22,877 bases of DNA. Origin: Thermaceae bacterium (lineage in GTDB: Bacteria > Deinococcota > Deinococci > Deinococcales > Marinithermaceae). The position numbers and the translations under genes were made by a program. Where the stretch lies: NCBI GenBank assembly GCA_026989475.1, contig JALSJG010000073.1:1-22877 (forward strand), in the 5' to 3' direction. The notes beneath the pieces were generated by a model, which saw nothing but the letters and a program-made list of their open reading frames with translations, made no database searches and was not told the origin of the DNA. Below are positions 13,860 to 20,942 of this stretch, piece after piece (the first letter of the stretch is position 1; each line of letters begins with the position of its first letter).

Positions 13860-15649
13860 TGCGAAAGGGTTTGGCGGCGGCCTCGGCCTTGCTTTGGGCC
13901 TGGGCGCTGGCGGCGCTTCCCCCGTCGGCGGGGCTTTACGAACAGGTCATGCCCAAGGTGCTCGAGGCCAAGCGGGTCCTGGGAGGAGATCCAGCCCAGG
14001 CCCTGGTGCTGGTGGAGGATGCCCAGCAGGCCTTCGCCAGGGGTAGGGATCCCCTTCCCCCGGTGATCGCTGCCGGAATCGAGCAAGCGCTCAAGGACGC
14101 GCGGGTTGCGGTGGCGCGCCGGAGCAAGGCCGACCTCGAGGGCCGGATCTGGGTGGTGCGCGGCGCTTTCGCCAAGGCCCTATACGACGCCTTCTTCGAG
14201 GCGGTGGCGGCGGGGGATTTGGACACCGCGGAGCTCCTGCTCGACCGGCTGATCGAGGCGAGCGCGCGGCCCGATTCGCTCAGGCAGGCGGCCCTCGGCC
14301 GGGCGGAGAAGGGGGATCTCGAGGGGCTGCGCAGGCTCTTTGAAGAGGCCTACATCGACGCCATCGCGAAGAGCCTGAAGCTCGCGGGTGACGGCGGGGA
14401 CCCGGTCCACGCCTACGCCCTGGTTTCCAAGGCCTACGGGCTCTTCCTCATCATTCAGGACGTGCCGCGGGTCCGGGACGTGCGTCCGAAGGACTTCGTC
14501 GACGCCCTGTCGGCGCTCGCATCGGGGGATCTGGAGGGCTACCGGGCGAAGGTGGCGGATTTGGTGACGAAGTTCGAGCAAATGCGCGAGGCCTACAAGA
14601 AGGCGCCGGCCCCCGCACCGGAGAAGCCCGAGCCTCCGGCGCCCGAGCCGGAGACCGCGGCGCCCGCGCCGAGCATGCCCGCCGCGGCCCCGCCGGCCGG
14701 GGCCCTGCCGCCCCGGGTGGCGACGCCGGCCGCCCCGGCGGTGCCACGTCCGGCGGCGTCGCTCCCGCAGCCGCCGACCCGTCCCGAGGTGCGGACCTTC
14801 CGCGCCCCGGAATGGATGCCCAAGGACCAGCAGGCGCTTGTGGAGGCCCGGGCCCAAGCCCTCGGCTACCTCTACCTCGCCGACTTTCTCGACGAGATCG
14901 AGGCGGTGCGGGCGGATATCGGCGCCGCTTCCGCCCTCCTCGGTGCCGCTCAGTTCGCCGAGGCCCGCCAGCTCCTCGACCGGGCCTGGTGGCGCTACGC
15001 GACGCGGGTCGAGCCGGTGCTGTCGGTGGCCACCAAACCCATGGCCCGACGGGTGAATGCGTTGCTCGAGCGCCTGCGCCGGGTGCCCGGGGTGCGGACC
15101 ACCGACCTGACCACGATGTACGCGTTGATCGGCGGTCTAAAGGAACACTTTCTGAAAGGCCGTCGGGCCCCGAGCGTGGAACTCTGGCAAGGGATTCAGG
15201 CCTTCCTCCTCGGCTTTACCGGGCTCCCGCGCACGGTATTCTTCCTTCTTGCCGGGGCCCTTGCCATCTTCCCCCTTTACCTGATCCGCTTGACCTTCGG
15301 CGGTCGGAACGTCTACTGGCGCCTCTTGGGCTTTGCTTTCTTCTTCCTTCTCTTGCCGGCGATCATCGAGGCGGTCACCTACCTCGGCGACATCCTGGCG
15401 AATTACGGAGGGATGCCCCAGCTCGCTGCGCTCATCAACCTCTCGCTGTTGCAGAGCCTGCCAGCTCAGGTGGGCTGGGGGATTACGATCTTTCTGGTCG
15501 TGATCCTCGCCGGTTGGGGACTTCGGGGCATCGCGCAGCAGTTCGGTCTGCTCACCGAGCGTCGCGGCGCTCCGTCGACCGCCGCAACCCAAGCCCTTTC
15601 GCCCACCACGACCAGCGAGTCGGTCATCGAGTGGGACGAGGAATTCTAG
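13856..15649 (+). CDS. Exported, multidomain membrane protein of unknown function
   Basis: A 597-residue protein not assigned to a named family. It begins with a signal peptide or N-terminal anchor (MMRKGLAAASALLWAWALAA, residues 1-26). Residues 27-245 are a helical extracytoplasmic domain with repeat-like lines (ALYDAFFEAVAAGDLDTAEL, SALASGDLEGYRAKVADL). Residues 248-318 are a Pro/Ala-rich linker. Residues 319-450 form a second helical domain (LLDRAWWRYATRVEPVLSVA). Three membrane helices follow at about 456-480, 486-512 and 539-562, then a short tail ending SVIEWDEEF. The two helical domains faintly resemble the extracytoplasmic domain of FTR1-type iron permeases, but no REXXE iron motif is present. 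Coupling to the roadblock-like gene suggests a joint membrane-associated function. Confidence 0.8.
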   Translation: MMRKGLAAASALLWAWALAALPPSAGLYEQVMPKVLEAKRVLGGDPAQALVLVEDAQQAFARGRDPLPPVIAAGIEQALKDARVAVARRSKADLEGRIWVVRGAFAKALYDAFFEAVAAGDLDTAELLLDRLIEASARPDSLRQAALGRAEKGDLEGLRRLFEEAYIDAIAKSLKLAGDGGDPVHAYALVSKAYGLFLIIQDVPRVRDVRPKDFVDALSALASGDLEGYRAKVADLVTKFEQMREAYKKAPAPAPEKPEPPAPEPETAAPAPSMPAAAPPAGALPPRVATPAAPAVPRPAASLPQPPTRPEVRTFRAPEWMPKDQQALVEARAQALGYLYLADFLDEIEAVRADIGAASALLGAAQFAEARQLLDRAWWRYATRVEPVLSVATKPMARRVNALLERLRRVPGVRTTDLTTMYALIGGLKEHFLKGRRAPSVELWQGIQAFLLGFTGLPRTVFFLLAGALAIFPLYLIRLTFGGRNVYWRLLGFAFFFLLLPAIIEAVTYLGDILANYGGMPQLAALINLSLLQSLPAQVGWGITIFLVVILAGWGLRGIAQQFGLLTERRGAPSTAATQALSPTTTSESVIEWDEEF

Positions 15650-15663
15650 CGTCCCCTCCGACG

Positions 15664-15699
15664 CCGAGGGCCCCGGAAACCCGGGGCCCTCGGTTTTTT
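15664..15699 (+). terminator. Strong intrinsic terminator of the roadblock/membrane-protein operon
   Basis: A perfect 13-bp stem (CCGAGGGCCCCGG, 15664-15676, with CCGGGGCCCTCGG, 15681-15693), a 4-nt loop and TTTTTT (15694-15699). It lies 14 nt after the gene's stop and may also insulate the convergent TRAP binding-protein gene. Confidence 0.95.
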
Positions 15700-15710
15700 G
15701 GGTAGTTAGA

Positions 15711-16805
15711 TTAGAACAGGCGGAAAGCGAAGTCGGCGTAGCTCGCTTCGTTGGTGGAGAACCAGCGGAAGAGCAGGGTGCGGTTCTTATTCCAATCGTT
15801 GAAAATCTTGCGATAGGTGGCGTCCTCGCTGGCGAGCTCGGCGTAGAGGTTCTCGGCTTCCCGGAAGGCGAGCTTCAAGAAGTCCTGCGGGAAGGGTCGG
15901 AGCTGTACTCCGTTGGCTAGCAGCCTCGTCAGCGCCTCGGGGTTCTTCCGGTCGTAGGCGGCCAGGGACCAGGCGTTGGCGTCCCGGGCGGCGGAGACCA
16001 GGGCCTCCCGGTATTCCCGGGGTAGCCTCTCGTAGGCGCGGCGATTGATGACGAGGTGCAGGGTGGGCCCCGGTTCCCACCAGCCCGGGTAGTAGTAGTA
16101 GGTGGCTACCTTGTAGAAGCCGAGCTTTTCGTCGTCGTACGGACCGACCCACTCGGTGGCGTCGAGGTCACCGGCCTCGAGGGCCGGCAGGATCTCGTTG
16201 CCCGGGAGCGTGACGGTCTTTACTCCGATCCGACGCAGCACCTCCCCGCCGAGCCCGGGAATGCGCATGCGCAGCCCGCGAAAGTCCGCGGCCCGATCCA
16301 CCGGGAAGCGAAACCAGCCTCCCATCTGGAGGGCGGTGTTACCGGCGGGCAGGGCGAGCAGGCCGAAGGCCTCGAAGAGCTCCTTGTTCAGGAGTTCGGT
16401 GCCCCCGTGCTCGAGCCAGGCGTTTTGCTGGCGGGCGGTCAGGCCGAAGGGCAGGGCGGTGGCGATGGCTAGGGCGGGGTGCAGCTTGGTGTAGTAGTAG
16501 GCCGCGGTGTGACCGATCGGGACCGTACCCTTTTGCACCGCCGGCAGGATCTCGAGGGGGCGCACCAGTTCCCCGGCGGGGTGCACCTCGATGGTGAAGC
16601 GGCCCCCGGTAAGCTCCGCGACGCGTCTGCCTAGCAGGAGGGTGGCGCCGTAGATCGTGTCCAGGGACTTCGGCCAGCTGGTGGCCATCTGCCACCGTAC
16701 GCGGCGGGTGGTCTGGGCGTAGACGGGCCCGAAGACGCTGGAAGCTGCCGCCCCCACCGCCGCACGCCTAAGGAAGGTCCGTCTGCCGATCTTCTTTTCC
16801 GCCAT
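15711..16805 (-). CDS. Tat-exported TRAP transporter binding protein (TakP / lactate-type), orphan
   Basis: A 364-residue protein starting at ATG 16805. The N-terminus KKIGRRTFLRRAAVGAAASS is a twin-arginine (Tat) signal, with likely cleavage after GPVYA. The mature part has TSWPKSLDTIYGATLLLGRR, FRGLRMRIPGLGGEVLRRIG with the carboxylate-binding Arg, EILPALEAGDLDATEWVGPY and VATYYYYPGWWEPGPTLHLV, the last being characteristic of the TakP and Thermus lactate-binding subgroup, where the Trp/Glu region helps bind the acid and a metal. The ligand is thus probably a 2-oxo or 2-hydroxy acid. No DctQ or DctM gene is next to it. TATGAT lies 9 nt before the ATG and no ribosome site is seen. Confidence 0.93.
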   Translation of the reverse strand: MAEKKIGRRTFLRRAAVGAAASSVFGPVYAQTTRRVRWQMATSWPKSLDTIYGATLLLGRRVAELTGGRFTIEVHPAGELVRPLEILPAVQKGTVPIGHTAAYYYTKLHPALAIATALPFGLTARQQNAWLEHGGTELLNKELFEAFGLLALPAGNTALQMGGWFRFPVDRAADFRGLRMRIPGLGGEVLRRIGVKTVTLPGNEILPALEAGDLDATEWVGPYDDEKLGFYKVATYYYYPGWWEPGPTLHLVINRRAYERLPREYREALVSAARDANAWSLAAYDRKNPEALTRLLANGVQLRPFPQDFLKLAFREAENLYAELASEDATYRKIFNDWNKNRTLLFRWFSTNEASYADFAFRLF

Positions 16806-16814
16806 ACTTTGCCC

Positions 16815-16820
16815 ATCATA
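16815..16820 (-). promoter_or_regulatory. -10 box of the orphan TRAP binding protein
   Basis: TATGAT on the minus strand ends 9 nt before the ATG at 16805, giving a leader of about 0-3 nt. The -35 is not clear. It is back-to-back with the topA promoter (16832-16859). Confidence 0.4.
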
Positions 16821-16831
16821 GCGGATTGGGC

Positions 16832-16859
16832 TTGCACCTGGGGTCGTTCTTTCTATACT
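16832..16859 (+). promoter_or_regulatory. Promoter of topA, leaderless
   Basis: TTGCAC (16832-16837), 16 bases, TATACT (16854-16859), then 6 nt to the GTG start at 16866. The first transcribed base would be at or beside the start codon. Confidence 0.7.
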
Positions 16860-16865
16860 TGGGGC

Positions 16866-19319
16866 GTGCCCGAGCGCACCCTCATCGTGGTGGAGTCTCC
16901 GGCCAAGGCGCGCACCCTCGAGCGCATCCTGGGAAAGGGCTACGAGGTTAAGGCGAGCCTGGGTCACCTGGTCGACCTTCCCGAGCGACGGCTCGGGGTG
17001 GACGTCGAGCGTGGCTTCGCCCCCGAGTACGAGATCAAAAAGGGCAAGAAGAAGGTCGTCGAGGAGCTAAAGCGCGCGGCGAAGAGGGCCGACCGGGTGC
17101 TGGTCGCCACCGACCCCGATCGTGAGGGGGAGGCGATCGGCTACCACGTGGCGAGCCTCTTGGAGCTCGAGCCCACCGCCCCCATCCGCGCCGAGTTCCA
17201 CGAGATCACCCCCCGGGCGATCCGGGAGGCGATCCGGCGTCCCCGGGCGATCGACCTCAAGAAGGTGGACGCCCAGCAAGCCCGGCGGGTCCTCGACCGG
17301 CTGGTGGGCTACAACCTCTCGCCGCTCCTTTCCGAGAAGTTTAGGAAGAGGGCGCTCTCCGCCGGCCGGGTGCAGTCCGTCGCCCTCCGCCTCGTGGTCG
17401 AGCGCGAGGAGGAGATCGAGGCCTTTCGCCCCCAGGAATACTGGGAGCTCACCGGTCGGTTCGAGGCCGGGGATGCCCGCCTTACGGCCCAGCTCTACGA
17501 GGTGGACGGCCGGCGGGTGCGGGAGAAGAAGGGCGGAAAGGAGGTCTTCCTCCTCACGAGCGCGGCCGAGGCCAGGGCGGTGGAGGAGCGGGCGAAGGCG
17601 GCCGGGGTGTTTCGCGTCGGTCGGGTCGAGGCCAGGGAGCGCCAGAAGAAGGCCCCGCCCCCCTTCACCACCAGCACCCTGCAGCAAGCGGCCTCCTCCC
17701 GGCTCGGCTGGAGCGCCGGGCGGACGATGCGGGTGGCCCAGCGCCTCTACGAGGGGGTGGACCTGGGCGGCGAGCGCGTCGGTCTCATCACCTACATGCG
17801 CACCGACTCGACCCGGGTCGCCCCCGAGGCGGTGAAGGAGGCCCGGGCGTTCATCGGGGGGACCTTCGGCAAGGAGTACCTGCCCGAGAAACCCCCCGCC
17901 TACCGGGCCAACAAGGGCGCCCAGGACGCCCACGAGGCGATCCGCCCCACCCGCGTGGCCCGGACGCCGGAGGCGGTTCGTCCCTATCTCTCCGACGAGG
18001 AAGCGAAGCTCTACGAGCTGATCTGGCGCCGCTTCGTCGCCAGCCAGATGAAGCCGGCCCGTTACCGGAACACGAGCGCCCGCCTCGAGGCGGGAGGGCT
18101 GGTGTTCCGGGCCGCCGGCAGCCAGCTCCTCTTTGACGGCTACCTCAGGGTCTGGGGGCGGGACGAGGAGGAGCGGAGCCTCCCCCCGCTCAAGGAGGGG
18201 GAAGAAGCAAGGCTTCTCGAGCTCAAGTCCGAGCAGAAGTTCACCCAGCCCCCGCCCCGCTACACCGACGCCACCCTGGTCAAGACCCTGGAGGAGCTCG
18301 GCATCGGCCGGCCCTCGACCTACGCCCCCACCTTGGAGACGCTGGAAAAGCGCGCCTACGTCGAGCGCGAGGGGCGATCGCTCAAGCCCACGCCGCTTGG
18401 CCGCGAGGTGGTGGGGTTTTTGAAGGAGCACTTCCCCCGCGTCCTCGCCTACGACTTCACCGCTCGAATGGAGGAGGAGCTCGACCGGGTGGAGGAGGGC
18501 AAGCGCCCCTGGCCGGAGGCGGTGCGGGTCTTCTTCGAGCCCTTCATGGAGGAGTTCGAGAAGGTTCCCCGGAAGACCTGCCCCCTTTGCGGGCGCCCGC
18601 TCGAGCTAAAAGTGGGCCGCTACGGCGCCTTCCTCGGCTGCACCGGCTACCCCGAGTGCACCTACACCGAGCCCCTCGAAGAGCGGCGCGAGGCCGAGCC
18701 GATCGGCGAGGCCTGCCCGAAATGCGGGGCCGAGCTCGTCCGCAAGTGGGGGCGCTACGGCCCCTTCATCGCCTGCAGCCGCTACCCCGAGTGCGACTAC
18801 ACCCGGGACGAGGCCCCTTCCACCGGCATTCCCTGCCCGAAGTGCCACGCCGGCGAGATCGTCGCCAAGAAAAGCCGGAAGGGCCGGACCTACTGGCGCT
18901 GCAGCGAGGCGGCCTGCGACTTCGTGGTCTTCGACCCCCCCACCGAGGAGAAGTGCCCGAAGTGCGGCTGGATCCTGGTGAAAAAGGGGAAGGCGGGGGT
19001 GCTGAAGTGCTCGAACCCCGACTGCGAGGACTACGCCTACCCCAACCTGAAGTCCCGCCCCGCCCGCACGAAGAAGACGAAGACCAAGGTCAAGGCGAAG
19101 AAGGCGGGCTGGGCGGAGCTTTCCCCCTTCCTGGGCGCACTCACTGACGACGAGGCCAAAATCGCCCGGTTGGTGGAGGGCGAGGGTAAGGACCTTTCGG
19201 AGGCCGCCCGGGCACTCGGCCTTTCCGAGGAAGAGGCGAGCAAGCTCCATAAGCGCGCGCTTTTTAAGCTCCGCATGGCCTACGGCCGGGCGAAGAAGGA
19301 AAGGGAAGCCGTCGCCTAG
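16866..19319 (+). CDS. topA: DNA topoisomerase I (type IA) with four zinc ribbons and an HTH-like tail
   Basis: An 817-residue enzyme that relaxes negative supercoils. The TOPRIM domain opens IVVESPAKARTLERILGKGY (about 7-26) and has VATDPDREGEAIGYH (about 80-94). The catalytic Tyr is at about 309 in LITYMRTDSTRVAP. Four CxxC...C zinc ribbons follow at about 571-603 (CPLCG, CTGYPEC), 617-645 (CPKCG, CSRYPEC), 656-685 (CPKCH, CSEAAC) and 697-725 (CPKCG, CSNPDC). A Lys-rich stretch leads to residues 751-817, which resemble a sigma region 4 / LuxR-type helix-turn-helix. The start is GTG 16866, directly before the conserved PERTLIVVESPAK and 6 nt after TATACT; an upstream ATG at 16809 lies before the promoter and is rejected. 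Confidence 0.97.
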   Translation: MPERTLIVVESPAKARTLERILGKGYEVKASLGHLVDLPERRLGVDVERGFAPEYEIKKGKKKVVEELKRAAKRADRVLVATDPDREGEAIGYHVASLLELEPTAPIRAEFHEITPRAIREAIRRPRAIDLKKVDAQQARRVLDRLVGYNLSPLLSEKFRKRALSAGRVQSVALRLVVEREEEIEAFRPQEYWELTGRFEAGDARLTAQLYEVDGRRVREKKGGKEVFLLTSAAEARAVEERAKAAGVFRVGRVEARERQKKAPPPFTTSTLQQAASSRLGWSAGRTMRVAQRLYEGVDLGGERVGLITYMRTDSTRVAPEAVKEARAFIGGTFGKEYLPEKPPAYRANKGAQDAHEAIRPTRVARTPEAVRPYLSDEEAKLYELIWRRFVASQMKPARYRNTSARLEAGGLVFRAAGSQLLFDGYLRVWGRDEEERSLPPLKEGEEARLLELKSEQKFTQPPPRYTDATLVKTLEELGIGRPSTYAPTLETLEKRAYVEREGRSLKPTPLGREVVGFLKEHFPRVLAYDFTARMEEELDRVEEGKRPWPEAVRVFFEPFMEEFEKVPRKTCPLCGRPLELKVGRYGAFLGCTGYPECTYTEPLEERREAEPIGEACPKCGAELVRKWGRYGPFIACSRYPECDYTRDEAPSTGIPCPKCHAGEIVAKKSRKGRTYWRCSEAACDFVVFDPPTEEKCPKCGWILVKKGKAGVLKCSNPDCEDYAYPNLKSRPARTKKTKTKVKAKKAGWAELSPFLGALTDDEAKIARLVEGEGKDLSEAARALGLSEEEASKLHKRALFKLRMAYGRAKKEREAVA

Positions 19320-19326
19320 GAATGTG

Positions 19327-19360
19327 CCCCGCGCCCTCTTGATAGAAGAGGGCGCAGGGG
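19327..19360 (+). repeat. Hairpin between topA and the rhodanese gene
   Basis: A 10-bp perfect stem (19331-19340 with 19346-19355) extended by CCCC/GGGG across one bulged A. It starts 8 nt after the topA stop but is followed by TATTATCC, not a T-tract, so it is at best a weak terminator. Its loop contains the likely -35 of the next gene. Confidence 0.6.
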
Positions 19361-19366
19361 TATTAT
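19339..19366 (+). promoter_or_regulatory. Probable promoter of the rhodanese gene
   Basis: TTGATA (19339-19344), 16 bases, TATTAT (19361-19366). Each hexamer has one mismatch from consensus. Transcription would begin near 19373, close to the ribosome site at 19375-19380. Confidence 0.6.
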
Positions 19367-19385
19367 CCCGACCGAGGAGGTCGGG
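19367..19385 (+). promoter_or_regulatory. Hairpin holding the rhodanese ribosome site
   Basis: CCCGACC (19367-19373) pairs with GGTCGGG (19379-19385) around GAGGA. The AGGAGG ribosome site (19375-19380) lies in the loop and first stem pairs, 8 nt before the ATG. If transcription starts near 19373 the 5' arm would be missing from the mRNA, so a regulatory role is open. Confidence 0.45.
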
Positions 19386-19388
19386 ATT

Positions 19389-20249
19389 ATGGGCTACGCC
19401 AATCCGGAGGTTCTGGTCAGCACCGAGTGGGTCGCCGAGCACCTGAACGACCCCGACATCCGCATCCTGGAAGTCGACGAGGACGTGCTCCTCTACGACA
19501 CCGGACACATTCCCGGGGCGCTCAAGATCGACTGGCAGAAGGATTTCTGGGATCCGGTGGTGCGCGACTTCATCGACGAAGAGGCCTTCGCCCGGCTGAT
19601 GGGGCGGCTCGGGATCGATCACGAGACCACCGTCGTCCTCTACGGCGACAAATCCAACTGGTGGGCGGCCTACGCCTTTTGGTTCTTGAGCTACTCGGGG
19701 CACGAAAAGCTCAAGCTCATGGACGGCGGCCGGGCCAAGTGGGAGGCCGAAGGCCGGCCGATGACCCGGGAGGTGCCGAAGGTCGAACCCAAGGTCTACC
19801 GGCCCCGCTACCGGAACGAGCTCCAGAGGGCCTACCGCGACGAGGTCCTCGCCCACCTGGTCAAGGTCAAAGAGGGAAAAGGAGCGCTCGTGGACGTGCG
19901 GAGCCCCCGGGAGTACACCGGCGAGCTCACCCACATGCCGGAGTACCCCCAGGAGGGCGTGCTCCGGGGCGGGCACATCCCGGGAGCGGTGAACATCCCC
20001 TGGGCGGAGGCGGTGCGCGAGGACGGTACCTTCAAGCCGGCGGAGGAGCTCCGGGCCCTTTATGAGGCGAAGGGGGTCACCCCCGACAAGGAGGTGATCG
20101 TCTACTGCCGGATCGCCGAGCGCAGTAGCCACACCTGGTTCGTCCTCAAGCACCTGCTTGGCTACCCCGAGGTCAAGAACTACGACGGCTCCTGGACCGA
20201 GTGGGGCAACCTGGTGCGGGCGCCGATCAAGAAGGGAGCACAGCCCTAA
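19389..20249 (+). CDS. Thiosulfate sulfurtransferase (two-domain rhodanese)
   Basis: A 286-residue cytoplasmic enzyme of two rhodanese domains. The N-terminal domain is inactive: at the catalytic position it reads VLYGDKSNWWAAYAFWFL, with no Cys. The C-terminal domain contains VDVRSPREYTGELTHMPEYP, GGHIPGAVNIPW and the active loop IVYCRIAERSSHTWFVLKHL, with Cys240 as sulfur carrier. The CRIAERS loop fits the CysA / thiosulfate:cyanide sulfurtransferase subgroup rather than mercaptopyruvate sulfurtransferase. It sits two genes from sufE, but on the opposite strand, so a shared sulfur role is only suggestive. The start has AGGAGG 8 nt upstream. Confidence 0.95.
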   Translation: MGYANPEVLVSTEWVAEHLNDPDIRILEVDEDVLLYDTGHIPGALKIDWQKDFWDPVVRDFIDEEAFARLMGRLGIDHETTVVLYGDKSNWWAAYAFWFLSYSGHEKLKLMDGGRAKWEAEGRPMTREVPKVEPKVYRPRYRNELQRAYRDEVLAHLVKVKEGKGALVDVRSPREYTGELTHMPEYPQEGVLRGGHIPGAVNIPWAEAVREDGTFKPAEELRALYEAKGVTPDKEVIVYCRIAERSSHTWFVLKHLLGYPEVKNYDGSWTEWGNLVRAPIKKGAQP

Positions 20250-20278
20250 ACGGTTTTCGCTTGCCCGGGTGCGCGCCG

Positions 20279-20303
20279 CGCGCCATGCTTGGAGCATGGC
20301 GCG
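20279..20303. repeat. Perfect 11-bp hairpin overlapping the NERD gene start
   Basis: CGCGCCATGCT (20279-20289), loop TGG, AGCATGGCGCG (20293-20303). It contains the proposed ATG at 20296. It could terminate the rhodanese transcript (no T-tract follows) or restrict translation of the next gene. Confidence 0.6.
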
Positions 20304-20862
20304 GGTTCATGGGCGGGCCGGCGGGACCCTACTTCGAAAGATCGCGATCGCGTTCGCGACACTCCTCGGCGTGGTGGTGGCGGCGGGGGCCGCGGGTCGC
20401 CTCCTTTCCCCCTACCTGGCCTGGCCTCTTGCGGCTCTTTTTGCCCTTTACTTGTTTAAACTCGCGCTCGTAGACCAGGCTTTTCGGCGTGCGCTCCGGG
20501 CCAAATCCAAGGGACTTTCGGGAGAGCGGCGGGTGGGGGCGCTGCTCGAGGCCCTCCCCGAGGGCTGGCGGGTCTTTCACGACGTTGAGCTCGAGGGGGA
20601 GAACGCCGATCACGTGGTAGTGGGCCCGCCTGGGGTCTTTAGCGTGGAGGTCAAGCACTACGCCGGCCGGGTGGTGGCCCGTCCGGACGGGCTTTTCGTA
20701 AACGGTCGCCGCCAAGACCGAATCGTTCGCCAGGCCTGGCGGCAGGCGCACATGCTCGAGGCCTGGTTGGGGGTTGAGGTGCAGCCAGTGCTCGTTTTCG
20801 TGGGGAGCGAGGTCGAGGGCGCGCGGGCTGGACCGCTGCCGGTCCTGACGCCGGAGGGCTAA
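20296..20862 (+). CDS. Membrane-anchored NERD (nuclease-related) domain protein, truncated by in-frame stop
   Basis: A 188-residue protein. One or two membrane helices lie at about 18-60 (IAIAFATLLGVVVAAGAAG, then LAWPLAALFALYLFKLAL). The NERD domain follows: GERRVGALLEALPEGWRVFH, ENADHVVVGPPGVFSVEVKH with the Asp and the ExK-type nuclease-fold residues, and VRQAWRQAHMLEAWLGVEVQ. The function of NERD proteins is unproven; DNA processing has been proposed. The frame stops at TAA 20860-20862 after VLTPEG, but the same frame continues as protein-like sequence (RRLDYARARKVFQALSARVR) to a second TAA at 20935-20937, where family members end. The ATG at 20296 lies in a hairpin with only a weak GGAG before it; GTG 20269 is an alternative. 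Confidence 0.78.
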   Translation: MARVHGRAGGTLLRKIAIAFATLLGVVVAAGAAGRLLSPYLAWPLAALFALYLFKLALVDQAFRRALRAKSKGLSGERRVGALLEALPEGWRVFHDVELEGENADHVVVGPPGVFSVEVKHYAGRVVARPDGLFVNGRRQDRIVRQAWRQAHMLEAWLGVEVQPVLVFVGSEVEGARAGPLPVLTPEG

Positions 20863-20912
20863 AAGGAGTGGCCCCGCCGCCTCGACTACGCGAGGGCGCG
20901 AAAGGTTTTTCA

Positions 20913-20942
20913 GGCGCTTAGCGCGCGCGTTCGCTAAGCGCC
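20913..20942. terminator. Hairpin between convergent NERD and sufE genes
   Basis: A perfect 11-bp inverted repeat, GGCGCTTAGCG (20913-20923) and CGCTAAGCGCC (20932-20942), loop of 8. It overlaps the sufE stop (20918-20920) and the second stop of the NERD frame (20935-20937). No T-tract on either side, so it may serve as a transcript end barrier rather than a classic terminator. Confidence 0.5.

Noticed and set aside
13856..15649. FTR1/EfeU iron permease assignment
   Set aside because: The extracytoplasmic helices look slightly similar, but only three membrane helices are present and no REXXE iron motif is visible, so the name is not justified.
17067..18431. A 454-codon open frame on the minus strand inside topA
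   Set aside because: It is fully antisense to conserved TopA domains and shows only Gly/Leu/Pro/Ala-rich composition without motifs.
18606..20297. A 563-codon minus-strand open frame across the end of topA and the rhodanese gene
   Set aside because: Antisense to two well-conserved proteins and to their intergenic promoter; no recognisable domain.
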